Below are positions 38,971 to 50,148 of a stretch of 64,000 nucleotides of DNA, in pieces. Origin of the DNA: Sinorhizobium saheli (GTDB lineage Bacteria > Pseudomonadota > Alphaproteobacteria > Rhizobiales > Rhizobiaceae); assembly GCF_001651875.1 (NCBI RefSeq), contig NZ_LNQB01000089.1:24928-88927 (forward strand), in the 5' to 3' direction. The position numbers and the translations under genes were made by a program. The notes beneath the pieces were generated by a model, which saw only the letters and a list, made by a program, of their open reading frames with translations, had not been told where the DNA came from and did not search any database. Each line of letters opens with the position of its first letter. Position 1 is the stretch's first letter.

Positions 38971-39135
38971 CTAAGACACGTCGCAAACGACGTCGTTAAA
39001 CACTTAGCGACGCTTGCCATCCAATCGTGGGCTCGGGGGCTACGCCGCGATGGTCCAGAATTCGCAGTTATGTACGCGGGCGTGAACTCGAACGGTGCGC
39101 CGTCGCGATCCTGGAGGGAAGTGAATTCGGCTCGA

Positions 39136-40080
39136 TTACCGCGGATTATCGACCACATTGCTGATAAACCACTCGTAGGATCTAGCCAGTCCAACTTCGA
39201 TTGAGGTTTTCGGGCGCCACCCCATCGAGAGTAGTTTTTCGCTGGACAAGAGCTTTCGTGGTGTTCCATCCGGTTTGGATGTATCGAGTTCTATGTCCCC
39301 TTTAAAGCCAACAACGTCGCAGACGAGGCGAGCAAGCTCGATGATGGTTATGTCGCTGCCGAAGCCAATGTTAATGTGTTCAGCTTCGGAGTAATGCTTA
39401 AGAAGGAAAACCGCTGCATCGGCGCAGTCTTCACTGTACAAGAACTCCCGACGCGGCGTTCCGCTTCCCCATATACGCAGTCGATCAAAATTTCTAATCT
39501 TTGCATCATGTGCTTTGCGTATCAACGCGGGCACGACGTGGCTGGTCACAAGATCGAAGTTATCGTGAGGGCCATAGAGGTTCGTCGGCATGACGGAGAT
39601 AAAGTCCGCGCGGTATTGCTTGCGGTAGGCCTGACACAACTTAACGCCGGCAATCTTTGCAATTGCGTACCATTCGTTGGTCGATTCAAGCGAACCAGTC
39701 AGTAGCGCCTCTTCTCTGATGGGTTGTGAAGCGTATTTCGGATAAATGCAACTCGATCCCAGAAAGAGAAGCTTCTCAACGCCATTTCGAAATGACGCTT
39801 CGATCACGTTGGCCTCCATCACCAGATTCTGGTAGATGAAGTCGGCAGGCATGGTGTCATTTGCCAATATACCGCCAACCTTGGCCGCGGCCATTACGAC
39901 TGCATGCGGTTTTTCCTTTAACAGAAATTGCTGAACATCTTCTTGCCGCGTCAGATCAAGCTTTTGCCTGTCGGCTACGATAATTTCGCAATCCTCCGTG
40001 GCCAGGGACCGGGTAATAGCGCTGCCGACCATACCCCTATGTCCTGCGACCCAAACTCGCTTTCCGCTTAGCGAATACAT
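39136..40080 (-). CDS. nolK: GDP-L-fucose synthase
   Basis: 314 residues from the ATG at 40080; ATG 40089 is an alternative overlapping noeL by 22 bp. It is an extended SDR that epimerises and reduces GDP-4-keto-6-deoxymannose to GDP-L-fucose. Features are the N-terminal [18 protein letters not shown], catalytic Ser in FLGSSCIYP and YxxxK as [10 protein letters not shown], with [13 protein letters not shown]-like sequence ([14 protein letters not shown]). It follows noeL directly and is the last gene of nodZ-noeL-nolK. Confidence 0.95.
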   Translation of the reverse strand: MYSLSGKRVWVAGHRGMVGSAITRSLATEDCEIIVADRQKLDLTRQEDVQQFLLKEKPHAVVMAAAKVGGILANDTMPADFIYQNLVMEANVIEASFRNGVEKLLFLGSSCIYPKYASQPIREEALLTGSLESTNEWYAIAKIAGVKLCQAYRKQYRADFISVMPTNLYGPHDNFDLVTSHVVPALIRKAHDAKIRNFDRLRIWGSGTPRREFLYSEDCADAAVFLLKHYSEAEHINIGFGSDITIIELARLVCDVVGFKGDIELDTSKPDGTPRKLLSSEKLLSMGWRPKTSIEVGLARSYEWFISNVVDNPR

Positions 40081-41141
40081 TGTCCCCATGCCTCTTCCTG
40101 TGGCGAACCCCTCATGACCTTCAGATCTTCCCTAACCATTTCGCGGGCAAGCTCCCTCACACTGGTCTCGTGCCTCCAACCCAAGACTTGCGCCGCCTTA
40201 GTGGCATCGCCTAAAAGTAGGTCTACTTCCGTAGGCCGGAAATAACGCGGATCTACGGCCACTATGCACTTGCCTGTGGCGGCATCGACGCCGCGTTCTT
40301 CGCTGCCTTCTCCGACCCATTCAATCTTTCTGCCGACTTCCTCGAAGGCCCATTCTACAAACGTGCGAACTGATGTTGTCACGCCGGTGGCGAGGACATA
40401 GTCATCTGGCCTGTCCTGCTGGCACATCATCCACATGCCGCGCACATACTCACGGGCATGACCCCAATCACGTTGAGCATTGAGATTTCCGAGATAAAGC
40501 ATGTTCTGTTTACCGAGGCTGATTGCTGCCGCAGCCCGGGTAATCTTGCGGGTCACGAATGTTTCACCTCGAAGCGGGCTTTCGTGATTGAAAAGAATAC
40601 CGTTGGAAGCGTGCATGCCGTAGGCCTCTCTATAGTTCACGACAGTCCAGTACGCGTAGAGCTTGGCGGCAGCGTAAGGTGAACGCGGGTAGAACGGCGT
40701 CTTCTCATTTTGCGGGACTTCTTGTGCTAGACCATATAACTCGGACGTTGATGCCTGATAAAAGCGCGTCCGGTTGGTCAGGCCAAGAATTCGAATAGCT
40801 TCCAGCATGCGCAGTGTACCAATTGCATCTGCGTTCGCGGTATATTCGGGCGTTTCGAAACTCACGTGGACATGGCTTTGCGCCGCAAGATTGTAAATTT
40901 CATCCGGCTGGGTTTGCTGAACAATACGTAGCAAATTGGTCGAATCTGTCATGTCTCCATAGTGAAGAAAGAATCTTGCTTCGGGATCGTGCGGATCCTG
41001 ATAGATTCGCTCTATTCGTTGACTATTGAATGATGATGACCGTCGTTTGATGCCATGAACTATATAGCCTTTGCCCAACAGCAGCTCGGCGAGATAAGCC
41101 CCATCCTGGCCGGTTACACCCGATATCAAAGCTACTTTCAT
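40068..41141 (-). CDS. noeL: GDP-mannose 4,6-dehydratase
   Basis: 357 residues from the ATG at 41141 ([20 protein letters not shown]); the frame is open further upstream without a better start. It converts GDP-D-mannose to GDP-4-keto-6-deoxy-D-mannose. Family motifs are [30 protein letters not shown], catalytic YxxxK as [10 protein letters not shown], and [10 protein letters not shown]. It lies between nodZ and nolK in one minus-strand operon behind a nod box. Confidence 0.95.
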   Translation of the reverse strand: MKVALISGVTGQDGAYLAELLLGKGYIVHGIKRRSSSFNSQRIERIYQDPHDPEARFFLHYGDMTDSTNLLRIVQQTQPDEIYNLAAQSHVHVSFETPEYTANADAIGTLRMLEAIRILGLTNRTRFYQASTSELYGLAQEVPQNEKTPFYPRSPYAAAKLYAYWTVVNYREAYGMHASNGILFNHESPLRGETFVTRKITRAAAAISLGKQNMLYLGNLNAQRDWGHAREYVRGMWMMCQQDRPDDYVLATGVTTSVRTFVEWAFEEVGRKIEWVGEGSEERGVDAATGKCIVAVDPRYFRPTEVDLLLGDATKAAQVLGWRHETSVRELAREMVREDLKVMRGSPQEEAWGQCIR

Positions 41142-41403
41142 ATTCGCCACTTTTGAAATCTCCGATGATTGCCGAGGAGGGGGAGGCGTTCTGACCACTG
41201 TTTCCTAGTGAGACGAATCGCGTTCGGCGAGCACAGACGCGCATGGCGCCTCTCCCTTCAGTGCTGCTGAGCCCGTTGCTCCCGGATGCCTTGGACGGCG
41301 AGCAGCGGGATGTCCCGCACCTGCTGATCTGCACCACATGGGAAGCGGACGAGGTGCCTGTATGGCGAACGGGCGAACGGTGAGGCAACGCCCCCCATGA
41401 AGA

Positions 41404-42384
41404 TCAGAGATCCTTTGACACTCCTTCAATCAAGATCAATCGGCTCGGATCATTCACATCGAACTCAATTACACGAGGCACAAAAAGGCGAGCATAGCGC
41501 GTAAAGGCGCTCGTCGGCGGAAAGCGAATTACGGTGTCGCAGCGCCCTAGTAGATACATCTCAAGGATAGCGGAAATTCCGCCGTCAACCCCAAGCTCTG
41601 GACTGTGCAACGGGCCAGCCTGGTGCGATCGAAAACGCTTAGGGACGGTGATAAGATTGGGGAACCTACTCGACAAGTAGGCCACCACCTGCGCGCTATC
41701 CGTTGACAAGAATATCCGCACAGGATTTGAGTGGAGTAACGTTTTGGCCTTGTTAATGGCAGTGCACACTTGGCGCATCGCCAGCTCCGGATCGGCCCAA
41801 TATGGTGCATGGTCCATAATGTCTTCGCCGTTGCCATGCCGAACGTGAACGCCAATGACACTGTGCCCCGCAAACCTTTCCTGATAGATGGCCTCTATGC
41901 GACTTTGGATATCAGACCGAGGCTTGACACTCCGAAAAATCTGCCGTTCGGCCTCCTCATCGCAACGCCACATCAAACAGGCGTCACACACTACAGTTTT
42001 AGCGCCCACATCACCTTGAGCCTGAAAAAGCTCGCTTAGTTCATCGCGTTCTTGGAAAACCTGCTCATCTGGTCGGTATACGCAATCGATTGAGGGCTTA
42101 TTCCACCAGTTTGGGAAGAATGGCCCCGGGAATGAGAACTCGTTGATCCGGTCATCGCAAATGACCGACACGCCAGCGATGTCTTTGATCGGGTCGAAGA
42201 ACACCGGAAATGCGTTCGCGAAGGGTTGATTGAGATAGCATGATCCACGCCAGTCAACGGCGAGCGTTCGCCCCGTGCGCTGCGCGTACTGCCAAGCGGC
42301 CGCCAGCGACCACAGACAGTCACCAAAACCGGTACGCCTCCGAGAGACGACGAATCGGTTCTCGATTAATTGATTATCAAGCAT
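41404..42384 (-). CDS. nodZ: Nod-factor alpha-1,6-fucosyltransferase
   Basis: 326 residues from the ATG at 42384 (MLDNQLIENRFVVSRRR); earlier in-frame starts give an unlikely extension. NodZ moves fucose from GDP-L-fucose to C6 of the reducing-end GlcNAc of the lipochitooligosaccharide. Characteristic segments are RRRTGFGDCLWSLAAAWQYA, WRGSCYLNQPFANAFPVFF, IGVHVRHGNGEDI (the catalytic Arg/His motif) and CDTVIRFPPTSAFTRYARLF. No strong ribosome site is visible. A nod box lies 220 bp upstream. First gene of nodZ-noeL-nolK. Confidence 0.95.
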   Translation of the reverse strand: MLDNQLIENRFVVSRRRTGFGDCLWSLAAAWQYAQRTGRTLAVDWRGSCYLNQPFANAFPVFFDPIKDIAGVSVICDDRINEFSFPGPFFPNWWNKPSIDCVYRPDEQVFQERDELSELFQAQGDVGAKTVVCDACLMWRCDEEAERQIFRSVKPRSDIQSRIEAIYQERFAGHSVIGVHVRHGNGEDIMDHAPYWADPELAMRQVCTAINKAKTLLHSNPVRIFLSTDSAQVVAYLSSRFPNLITVPKRFRSHQAGPLHSPELGVDGGISAILEMYLLGRCDTVIRFPPTSAFTRYARLFVPRVIEFDVNDPSRLILIEGVSKDL

Positions 42385-42604
42385 TTGCGGTGGCCGTTTC
42401 GGAATGCAAGGAGGCGAGTTGGATCTGGCGCGGGCGCTCGGCCCGTCATTGATCGACCACGGTGCCGACCAGTGTGGTGGCGGACCCTGCAGCCCCATGG
42501 GAAACTGATGTGTCCCCTTGAAGGCTCTCTACTTTTTTGTGTCGCTTGCATTTGCCTGATGCACTCGCCTCCACTTAAATTCAGCGCTTTCTAATGTGGC
42601 CGGT

Positions 42605-42653
42605 GGCATCGGTAAAATTTATTGTTTGGATAGCACTCATCCATAAGATCAAT
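42605..42653 (-). promoter_or_regulatory. Nod box of nodZ-noeL-nolK
   Basis: Read on the minus strand: attgatcttatggatgagtg then ctatccaaacaataaatttt acc. It matches the nod-box consensus closely, including the invariant TGGATG, GCTATCCAAACAAT and ATTTTACC blocks. It directs flavonoid/NodD control of the fucosylation operon. Confidence 0.9.
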
Positions 42654-42907
42654 GCAATTGCACTCCGAAGGAGGCCCTCGCTGGGGCTTTAGGATCCGTC
42701 CGCCAAATCGGGCAACACCAAAGGCTCACCAGTCGCCGAGTTCAACGACATCAGGAACTGCGCACTGAGACCACAGACGCCACGCCCCGACAGTCCCCGC
42801 ACTAGCGCGTCTGAAGGCGCAGATGAGCGCCCATCCGAAGCCGAATGACTCGGCTCATGAACGCCGAAGCAGCCGCCGACGCTCGAGCGCGTCAAATTCC
42901 GCCGATC

Positions 42908-44341
42908 TTAGCGCTTTTCTTCAGCCCAATTGTTAAGCACCGCCAATCCTTGAGCAAGCAGATGTTCGGCAGTACCTGGGTCCTCTGCCTCAACATAGCA
43001 ACGCAGTTCAGGCGCGTTTCCTGAAGGACGGATGTGCAGGGTCCGGCCGCCGTCCAAGGTCAGCCGCAGTCCATCCATGTAATCCGTCGCCTTCACGCGC
43101 CCGATCCCCCCGAACAAATGCGCGACACTGGCTTCCGACGCTTTCAAGTGCGCTAGCAGCGCACAACTCCTGTCGAGCGAGTAATTCTCGATCCGGCTCG
43201 ACAGAGCGACTGGCAGGTGATGCCGTGCGACCACAGCCGAAAGCGGAATTTTTTCCTCTGCAGCTGCCTTGAGCGTGGCAAGGATGGGCAGGACGCTGTC
43301 CCGGGTAGGCAAGGGGGAAAGCGGGCGCCCTCCAACCGAGAAGTCCGACCCTAGCATGACCCCGCCGTTGGCCTCGAAACCGATCACCCCCTGTTTGCCA
43401 TACCCAACCGCCTCAGTCATCGCGCTAATGACGTAAGGCGAGCCAACCCGTGTACGCACCACCTCGACGCCGCTCGCCGCCTCGATTCCGGAATTGCTCG
43501 TTATAGGCGTGGCGATAAACTTTGCCCGCAGGAGCTTTGCCGAAATAAGGCCGAGCAGGTCGCCACGCAATGGCGAACCAGTTTCGTCCGCTACAAAGGG
43601 ACGATCTCCATCTCCGTCCGTCGACACGATGGCGTCAAGTGCGTATTTCTTCGCCCAAAGGGCGAGCTTCTCACTTGTCGCCGCCGATACAGCTTCCGTA
43701 TCAATGGGGATGAAAACCTCGGATCGGCCGATTGGCAAAATCGTTGCCCCAAGGCTCTCCAAAATCGTGATCAAAATGTCGCGGGCAACGCTGCTGTGCT
43801 GATAGACGCCGACATTGAGCCCCTTAAGCAATGTTTCAGGAAGCAGGGCCTTGTAACGTTCGATAAAGTGGCGAGTTGCTTCGGCAGAGTGATCGGCGCC
43901 GGATCCATGCTCAACTTTTATTGAGCCGGCGTCGGCTGCAAGCTGCTCCGCCAGCCGCGTGATTGCCTGCTCGTCAGCCTTGTTGATCTCACCGTTTGGC
44001 GCGTAGAACTTGATGCCGTTTCGGTCCGCCGGAATATGCGACCCTGTCACCATGAGTGATGCGGCACCGAGTTTGAGGCCATAAAATGCAAGCGCTGGCG
44101 TAGGCAGTGCTCCGCAATCAACCGGCACCATTCCCGCCCGCGCGAGTGCTCCCATGCAGGTAGCGGCGATCTCAGGACTTGAAGGGCGAAAGTCGCGGCC
44201 TATCAATACGATTGTCCCTGGGCCGGCCTGCCCCCGTTCAAGAAGCATATTCGCGAAAGCCGTAGCGTACAGCGCCGCAACCCTACCGACGAGTTCGGTC
44301 GCAAGTCCACGCAGACCACTCGTGCCGAATTTCGGCCCCAT
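42908..44341 (-). CDS. noeK: Phosphomannomutase
   Basis: 477 residues from the ATG at 44341 behind GGAAGGAGAAAAGCC. It turns mannose-6-phosphate into mannose-1-phosphate for GDP-mannose and hence GDP-fucose. Alpha-D-phosphohexomutase features: KFGTSGLRGLA at the start, phosphoserine loop TGSHIPADRNGIKFY, metal loop DGDGDRPF and sugar/phosphate loops FEANGGVMLGS and RPSGNAPELRCYVEA. It lies upstream of nodZ and divergent from noeJ. No nod box is seen between it and noeJ. Confidence 0.93.
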   Translation of the reverse strand: MGPKFGTSGLRGLATELVGRVAALYATAFANMLLERGQAGPGTIVLIGRDFRPSSPEIAATCMGALARAGMVPVDCGALPTPALAFYGLKLGAASLMVTGSHIPADRNGIKFYAPNGEINKADEQAITRLAEQLAADAGSIKVEHGSGADHSAEATRHFIERYKALLPETLLKGLNVGVYQHSSVARDILITILESLGATILPIGRSEVFIPIDTEAVSAATSEKLALWAKKYALDAIVSTDGDGDRPFVADETGSPLRGDLLGLISAKLLRAKFIATPITSNSGIEAASGVEVVRTRVGSPYVISAMTEAVGYGKQGVIGFEANGGVMLGSDFSVGGRPLSPLPTRDSVLPILATLKAAAEEKIPLSAVVARHHLPVALSSRIENYSLDRSCALLAHLKASEASVAHLFGGIGRVKATDYMDGLRLTLDGGRTLHIRPSGNAPELRCYVEAEDPGTAEHLLAQGLAVLNNWAEEKR

Positions 44342-44485
44342 GGCTTTTCTCCTTCCAGTGGGCAGCGTGGAGGCTCTCAGCACAATCTCCACACGCCACG
44401 AGGACGAGGCGGAAAGTCGACTGATTGCCTCCCGAGTTCAATATCGCTATGAAGCGTCAAGCTGAACTACTCAAAAAGCAATTCC

Positions 44486-45913
44486 ATGCCTCCGAACATT
44501 ATTCCAGCTATCATGGCAGGCGGTAGGGGCACAAGGCTCTGGCCACTGTCTCGCGCGACTGCCGCAAAACAGTTTCTGAAGCTGACCGGCGAGGAAACGC
44601 TATTTCAAGCGACGCTTGAGCGCGTATCGGATTCCACCATATATGAGGCACCACTCGTCATCACCAATGAGGAATTCCGCTTTTTGGTGGCCGAACAGGC
44701 TCGCGAGTTGGGAGCCACGCTTTCCAGTATCGTCCTTGAGCCGGTGCCACGTAATACGGCAGCCGCAGTTGCCGTCGCCGCTGTAATTGTGGCCCGTCAG
44801 TTCGGCAACGACGCGTTTTTGTTCGTTCTGCCGTCAGACCACGCCATCTCCGCCGACGATGTTTACAGGAGCTGCCTTCGTTCAGCTTGCCTAGCTGCAT
44901 CGGATGGCAAACTGGTGACGTTCGGTATTCAACCCAGTGGACCAGCGACGGGCTACGGGTATATCGAGTGTGGCACCGACCTAGGCAATGGGGCGCATGC
45001 CGTCGAGCGCTTTGTTGAGAAACCCAGTCGCGAGAAGGCGAGCGCTCTTTTGGAGTGCGGCAATTACTACTGGAACTCTGGTATGTTCCTCTTCCAGGTG
45101 GGCAGGGTGATCGCCGAACTCGAGGAACATGCACCCGACGTGCTAATGGCGGCGCAAGCCGCTGTCGATGGCTCAACGATCGACGCCGACTTCCTACGAC
45201 TCTCCTTGGAGGATTTCAGCAAAGCGCCATCCATCTCCATCGACTATGCACTGATGGAAAAGACCGAGAATGCCGCGGTAGTTCCCTCACATTTTTCCTG
45301 GTCGGATCTCGGCAGTTGGGATGCTGTTTGGAAAATCGAGGAGCAGGATCTGGATGGTAACGTGATCAAAGGCAATGCGACAGTCCATAACACAAGGAAT
45401 TCACTTGTGATGTCGCGTACTACTCACCTCGCTGTACAGGGACTCGATGGCATGGCTGTTATCGCAAGCGAAGATGCTGTGTTTGTGGGGCGATTGGAAG
45501 AGGCTCATGAGATCGGTAACCTGGTGAAGCGCCTCGCTGCCGACAAGAATACAGCACATCTTACCGAATCGCATCCGACATTTCTGCGCCCTTGGGGGGG
45601 CTACACGACAATCCTTAACGGCGATCACTTCCAAGTGAGGCGGTTGTTCGTACACCCCGGTAAAATGCTTACGCTCCAGAAACATCTTCATCGCTCGGAG
45701 CACTGGGTGTGCGTGAAGGGGGCGGCGGAAGTGACCATCGACGACAAAGTGTCGATCCTGCACGAGAACCAGTCGATCTACACCGCGAGGGGCGCGGTAC
45801 ACCGGCTGGGCAATCCGGGCAAGATAATGCTTGAGATGATTGAAATTCAAACCGGTTCCTATTTAGGCGAGGACGACATCGTACGCGTCTTCGGCGAGTT
45901 TGGCCAAACGTAA
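44486..45913 (+). CDS. noeJ: Mannose-1-phosphate guanylyltransferase (type II PMI/GMP)
   Basis: 475 residues of the bifunctional type. The N-terminal nucleotidyltransferase domain has MAGGRGTRLWPLSR, the VLPSDHAI motif and FVEKP. A C-terminal cupin (phosphomannose isomerase-type) domain follows from about residue 360, with RPWGGYTTI, GKMLTLQKHLHRSEHWVCV and IPLGAxHRL-like RGAVHRLGNPG. It makes GDP-mannose, the precursor of GDP-fucose. It is divergent from noeK with a 144-bp gap. Confidence 0.93.
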   Translation: MPPNIIPAIMAGGRGTRLWPLSRATAAKQFLKLTGEETLFQATLERVSDSTIYEAPLVITNEEFRFLVAEQARELGATLSSIVLEPVPRNTAAAVAVAAVIVARQFGNDAFLFVLPSDHAISADDVYRSCLRSACLAASDGKLVTFGIQPSGPATGYGYIECGTDLGNGAHAVERFVEKPSREKASALLECGNYYWNSGMFLFQVGRVIAELEEHAPDVLMAAQAAVDGSTIDADFLRLSLEDFSKAPSISIDYALMEKTENAAVVPSHFSWSDLGSWDAVWKIEEQDLDGNVIKGNATVHNTRNSLVMSRTTHLAVQGLDGMAVIASEDAVFVGRLEEAHEIGNLVKRLAADKNTAHLTESHPTFLRPWGGYTTILNGDHFQVRRLFVHPGKMLTLQKHLHRSEHWVCVKGAAEVTIDDKVSILHENQSIYTARGAVHRLGNPGKIMLEMIEIQTGSYLGEDDIVRVFGEFGQT

Positions 45914-46302
45914 GGAGCCTTTGGTCGCTCGCCGGACTTTTCGTGCATATTTCGGCGGTAGAGCGTGCGGCCTCTCCACTCTCAAGGAGGGACAAAAGCT
46001 GAGCTTCGAAGTTACCTAGGATCGCCGATCGGGCAAGACTTCCGCGGACAATCTTCGTGCACTCTGATCGATGATGCGGCTCAAGGAATGGGCGAGGGCA
46101 ATCAAACGGGACGTGCACGCTCTCTGGCTCGCCGCACACGATCCTCTAACGTCTTGGTATGCAAGGCATTCGCCTTTGCCATCGCTGCCTATGCGCTCTC
46201 GCCCTTGATCTGATCCCCATATTGGCCCCTGAACATTAAAGGGGCACCGATATACGGTAGGCGGATCAAAGGGCGAACGAGATGGGGCGAAAGCCGTTTT
46301 CG
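45914..46302. other. Non-coding region after noeJ
   Basis: No gene, promoter motif or repeat was recognised. It lies between noeJ and a Tn3 transposase remnant and may be transposon debris. Confidence 0.4.
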
Positions 46303-47383
46303 TCAACAGCGGGTTTGTCCTCCCAAAGGCACATGCTCCCATGAGAGCGGAGACAGACTGGAAAGCAGGTGCTCGGGAACGAAATGTCCGGCGTAGCACA
46401 GAGCATAGACGACGCGGCCGGTGTAGATCGCGTTCCGGTGTATGATTGCGGTGACGACCAGATCGAGCGCTGATGCCCTGATCGACAGGTTTTCCTGACT
46501 GCGATCGCGGAAACGGCCGAGACGGTGAAGATTGACGGCCCGCACGTGGCTGTTGCGGCTTTCTCCCTTGTTCAATTCCGCAGTCGTTGTTTTTCGGAGT
46601 TGCTCGTCGTTGATCCAGTCGAGGGTGAAGATAGTTCGCTCGATCCGGCCCATCTGCCGCAGCGCTTGGGCGAGACCGCTCTGCCTTGTGGTCCCCGATA
46701 ATCGTTTCAGCATAAGCGAGGCGCTGACGGTGCGGGTACGGAGAGAGGTCATCAGGCGCAGGATGTCGTCCCGGTACGCACGAATTAGATCGGCGTCGAC
46801 GCGGTCACCCATTACGTTCTGAAGGATGCCATACTGCTTTGCGGGACCGAAGCCATAGAGGCATCGCCCGTCGAGATCGGGAATGCGTGGTACGAAGGCG
46901 AAACCGAGTGCATGGCAGAATGCGAAGACAAGATCGCTGACACCGCCACCATCGACATGGTGCCGGGTAACCATCGGAAGAGGAAACGGTATGTGATCCG
47001 AACACGGCCGCGAATGGGGCGGCGTGCTGAGCCTCGACCAGCCCGGCGAGCGCTAAGGTGAAGGTCTCCTCCCGAAAATGCCGGATCGCCATCTGCTGGA
47101 GCTGGCGACGCATGATGCCGGGGCACGCAAGCGCCATCTTCGAAAACCCCAGATTGGTAGCCTCGGCAATAAGGGCTGCAAAAAACACCCGCAGGTCTGA
47201 GGGGGCCGTCCTGTCTGGAGATGCTCGACCCAGGGAGCTGAAGCTGGTCATTCGGTCGATATCGGCCACAAGTTCCGTCAGCCGAATCCGACATGGCTGT
47301 CGCCACGCGTTTTGCGAATGCGATGGCGGCTGTCGTTTGGCACTTAACCGTAAGAATGCGGCCGTTTCTTTCTTGGTTGGCAT
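46303..47383 (-). pseudogene. Tn3-family transposase remnant
   Basis: On the minus strand, IRLTELVADIDRMTSFSSLG, LIAEATNLGFSKMALACPGI and FREETFTLALAGLVEAQHAA (47383 to about 46990) match the catalytic domain of Tn3 transposases. In another frame come HHVDGGGVSDLVFAFCHALG, FVPRIPDLDGRCLYGF and LRQMGRIERTIFTLDWINDE, ending LCYAGHFVPEHL (46974-46303). There is a frameshift near 46980. N-terminal domains are missing or scrambled upstream of 47383. No resolvase or inverted ends were found. Confidence 0.8.
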
Positions 47384-47900
47384 TTAATTTGAGATTCCGT
47401 GGGCTGAGAATCTCAATTTAAGTGCAACTGCGAAGACCTCCGCGAGTGGCGCCCGCAGTCCACCATCTCTTCTATAGCGTTGCCGAAGCGGGCTTTGATT
47501 CTCGCCCATCATATGGCCACGCAGCATGGAGAGCATCTCCGGCCCAGCTCGCTGGACGATCGCCACACCCGCTAAAAGAGCTGACCGCAAGTGCAGCTGC
47601 AAAATCGGACTTGCTGGGGTCGGAAGTTCCCTCGTTTCCATCTTTAGGACATCATCGAGATCAGGAATGATGACGCCGAGGACTCTGTAGCTCACGGTTC
47701 GTAGCGATCGGGGAACGACTTTGACCGTCCAGTTCCATAAGCTATCTTATGCGATATGTTATAACGTAACGCCCACACGAGAGCCAGAAACGCTCGTTTC
47801 CTGCACCTGCAGGCCGCGTAAAGCCCAATTTCATCAGCCGGACGCGGATATGCTGCTGCGTCGCAGCAAAACGGGTCGGGAGGTCTAACAGTCACAAAAC
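47384..47900. other. Region upstream of the first UPF0262 gene
   Basis: A minus-strand frame at 47384-47695 (YRVLGVIIPDLDDVL) may be further decayed transposon sequence, but no family was recognised. Otherwise nothing is supported. Confidence 0.35.
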
Positions 47901-48572
47901 ATGCAGCATGAAGATCTGACCCGATCCACTACCCCCCGCTTCGCTCGGAAAGCCGGCGTTTCGGGCGATCTGTCTGGAGCAACGTCGATGGCCACGGCCG
48001 TATTCCGGATCTACGACTTGTCGCTTGATCGCTCCTTGAGCAGCCGCAACGCGCACCTAGCGCGCGAACAAGCGATCGCTGTCGATGACTTGCTGGAGTA
48101 CAACAGCTTTGCTCCCGTCGGTCATGAGGGCGGCCCCTATTGCCTCAACCTCGCATTGGCAGATGCCCGCCTGGCGCTGCAGATCACCACGGAGCAAGGA
48201 GTGCATGTGGGGAGGCACCACTTGTCGCTCACTTCGCTGCGTCGGCTGTTCAAGGACTACTTCCTGATCTGCGAAAGCTATAACGATGCCTTGACACGCC
48301 CGAACCCGCAAAGGCTCGCAGCGATCGACAGGGGCCGCCGGGCAATTCATGACGACGCCTCGGAACTGCTTCGAGAGCGGCTCGCATCGACTGTGGCTGT
48401 TGACAAAAACACTGCTCGGCGGCTGTTCTCATTGCTCTATGCGCTCATCGCGGACCGCTATCCCTCATCGGTTCCAAAAGCGCCACAACCCGGTCTGCGG
48501 AAGCTCTGCACCGGTTCCGGAATGGGCATCGACATCTGCATGGAAGCATCGCGAGCGGAGCGACCTCGATGA
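47901..48572 (+). CDS. UPF0262 family protein, copy 1
   Basis: Conserved rhizobial protein of unknown function. The UPF0262 core starts at about residue 30 (MATAVFRIYDLSLDRSLSSR, possibly the true start at 47988). It includes HLAREQAIAVDDLLEYNSF, GHEGGPYCLNLALADARLAL and SLRRLFKDYFLICESYNDA, then IDRGRRAIHDDASELL and TARRLFSLLYAL. The usual length is about 160 residues, so the longest frame is extended at both ends. Its stop overlaps the next UPF0262 gene by 4 bp. Confidence 0.8.
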   Translation: MQHEDLTRSTTPRFARKAGVSGDLSGATSMATAVFRIYDLSLDRSLSSRNAHLAREQAIAVDDLLEYNSFAPVGHEGGPYCLNLALADARLALQITTEQGVHVGRHHLSLTSLRRLFKDYFLICESYNDALTRPNPQRLAAIDRGRRAIHDDASELLRERLASTVAVDKNTARRLFSLLYALIADRYPSSVPKAPQPGLRKLCTGSGMGIDICMEASRAERPR

Positions 48573-49138
48573 CCGCAGCAGCGTACCGACTGTGCCATGT
48601 GACGCTCGATGGCTCGTTCAGCAGTCGCAACGCGCACTTGGAGCGGGAACGCGCCATTGCCGTTTACGACCTGCTCGAGGAAAACGCCTTCATTCCTGTC
48701 GGCCACGACGGCGGGCCCTATCGTCTCAGCCTCGCCTTGGCTGGTGCACGCTTGGCGCTGCACATCTCCACAGAGGCGGGAGCGCACGTCATGAGCCATT
48801 ACCTCTCGCTCGCTCCGTACCGGCGTCTCCTCAAGGACTATATCCTGACCTGCGAGAGTTTCTACGACGCCATACCGCACGCGAGCGCCGCCAGGTTCGA
48901 AGCGATCGACATTGGCCGCCGTGCCATTCACAACGATGCCGCCGAGCTGCTGAGGCAGCGGCTCGGCGGCAAGGTAACCGTCGACAGCGATACAGCCCGA
49001 CGGCTGTTTACGCTGATCTACGTGCTGCTCATGCGAAGGCCCTCGATCGCGCTCTCGAATGATGAAAACGAAGGCCTAGGATCGCGCCGGAAGCTAGCAC
49101 CCGGTCGCGGTTTGATTACCAGGGAGCATAGCGGATGA
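48569..49138 (+). CDS. UPF0262 family protein, copy 2
   Basis: 189 residues. Core segments: [107 protein letters not shown]. It overlaps copy 1 and the following AraC gene (ATGAGTG) by 4 bp each, so the three are probably translated together. Function is unknown. Confidence 0.83.
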   Translation: MTAAAYRLCHVTLDGSFSSRNAHLERERAIAVYDLLEENAFIPVGHDGGPYRLSLALAGARLALHISTEAGAHVMSHYLSLAPYRRLLKDYILTCESFYDAIPHASAARFEAIDIGRRAIHNDAAELLRQRLGGKVTVDSDTARRLFTLIYVLLMRRPSIALSNDENEGLGSRRKLAPGRGLITREHSG

Positions 49139-50148
49139 GTGTGCTCAGAAGTGTTCGCTTCGAAGCCAATTCGCGCGATGCGGTCCTGCGCAACCTCGAT
49201 GCGGTCGAACCGAATTGGCGGTGGACGCTTTCTGCCCCTCCGGCCGAGGATTGCTCGCTGAGGTTCGGCCGGCAGTATCTACACTCAAGCTCGATAGTGA
49301 CCGCCGAACATTCCGTCGGCATTGGCGCCGTTGCCAGACGCAAGGCGGCGCGCGTCAGCCTCTATTTCGTGTTGGCCGGCGCGATGGAAATCGCTGATCG
49401 CGCGGCCCGCAAGGTTTTGTCCATCCCCGCCAACCACGTTGCAAGCGCCTGCGAAAGTTCTGCAAAACGTCTGGCCATCGAAGCTCGCAGTTCGTGGTTG
49501 GCGTTCCACATTCCCGAGCCCACGCTCAGGCGACACTTTGAGGAGTTGACCGGACGGCCATATGTCCAGGAGTTCGTGCTGCCGGTGACCAGGTTTTGCG
49601 AGGGCGATGGGCATGGTCTTTATCAAACCCTCCGACAGGCAGAAGAGGATCTTTCTTCCGCCTCGCCGGAAGAAAGGCCGATGCTCGCAAAAGCGTACCA
49701 ACAATTGGCGCTGGCGAAGCTGTTTGCGAAGACGCCGCACAACCTCGCCGAGGCATTCGGGCGCGGAACTCTGTCGGATGCGCCAAGGCAACTCCTCAAG
49801 GCCGAGGCTTTCATGCGTGAGAACCTGGCCAGCCCGATAACGATAGACGATCTCGCCGGCGCTGCTGGCTGCAGCCCCCGGGCGCTGCAGAGGATGTTCC
49901 GCACCTATCGGGGAGACTCGCCCATCGGGATTCTTTGCAGCTACCGGCTGGCTGCAGCGCACGGCGCGATCCGGACCGGCCGAACGGCGAGCATCACTGA
50001 CTTGGCCCTGAGCCTACAGTTTTCCAATCCCAGCCGCTTCTCGGTTCTCTACAGGAGCGCATACGGCTGCAGCCCCTCGTCCGCCCTGCGTTTGGCACGC
50101 GATGAGGCTAAGATGGAGACCGCTGAAAACGACGATACCCGATCATAA
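49135..50148 (+). CDS. AraC-family transcriptional regulator
   Basis: 337 residues with an N-terminal AraC-binding (cupin-type) domain ([32 protein letters not shown]). A C-terminal double helix-turn-helix follows from about residue 235: [53 protein letters not shown]. It is coupled to two UPF0262 genes. A degenerate copy of its DNA-binding region is at about 50620-50720. Ligand and targets are unknown; the tra region or the UPF0262 genes are possible targets. Confidence 0.85.
   Translation: MSVLRSVRFEANSRDAVLRNLDAVEPNWRWTLSAPPAEDCSLRFGRQYLHSSSIVTAEHSVGIGAVARRKAARVSLYFVLAGAMEIADRAARKVLSIPANHVASACESSAKRLAIEARSSWLAFHIPEPTLRRHFEELTGRPYVQEFVLPVTRFCEGDGHGLYQTLRQAEEDLSSASPEERPMLAKAYQQLALAKLFAKTPHNLAEAFGRGTLSDAPRQLLKAEAFMRENLASPITIDDLAGAAGCSPRALQRMFRTYRGDSPIGILCSYRLAAAHGAIRTGRTASITDLALSLQFSNPSRFSVLYRSAYGCSPSSALRLARDEAKMETAENDDTRS

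Noticed and set aside
38256-39269. 337-codon minus-strand frame as one functional gene
   Set aside because: Only short IS66 pieces are recognisable inside it; its ends overlap nolK and meaningless sequence.
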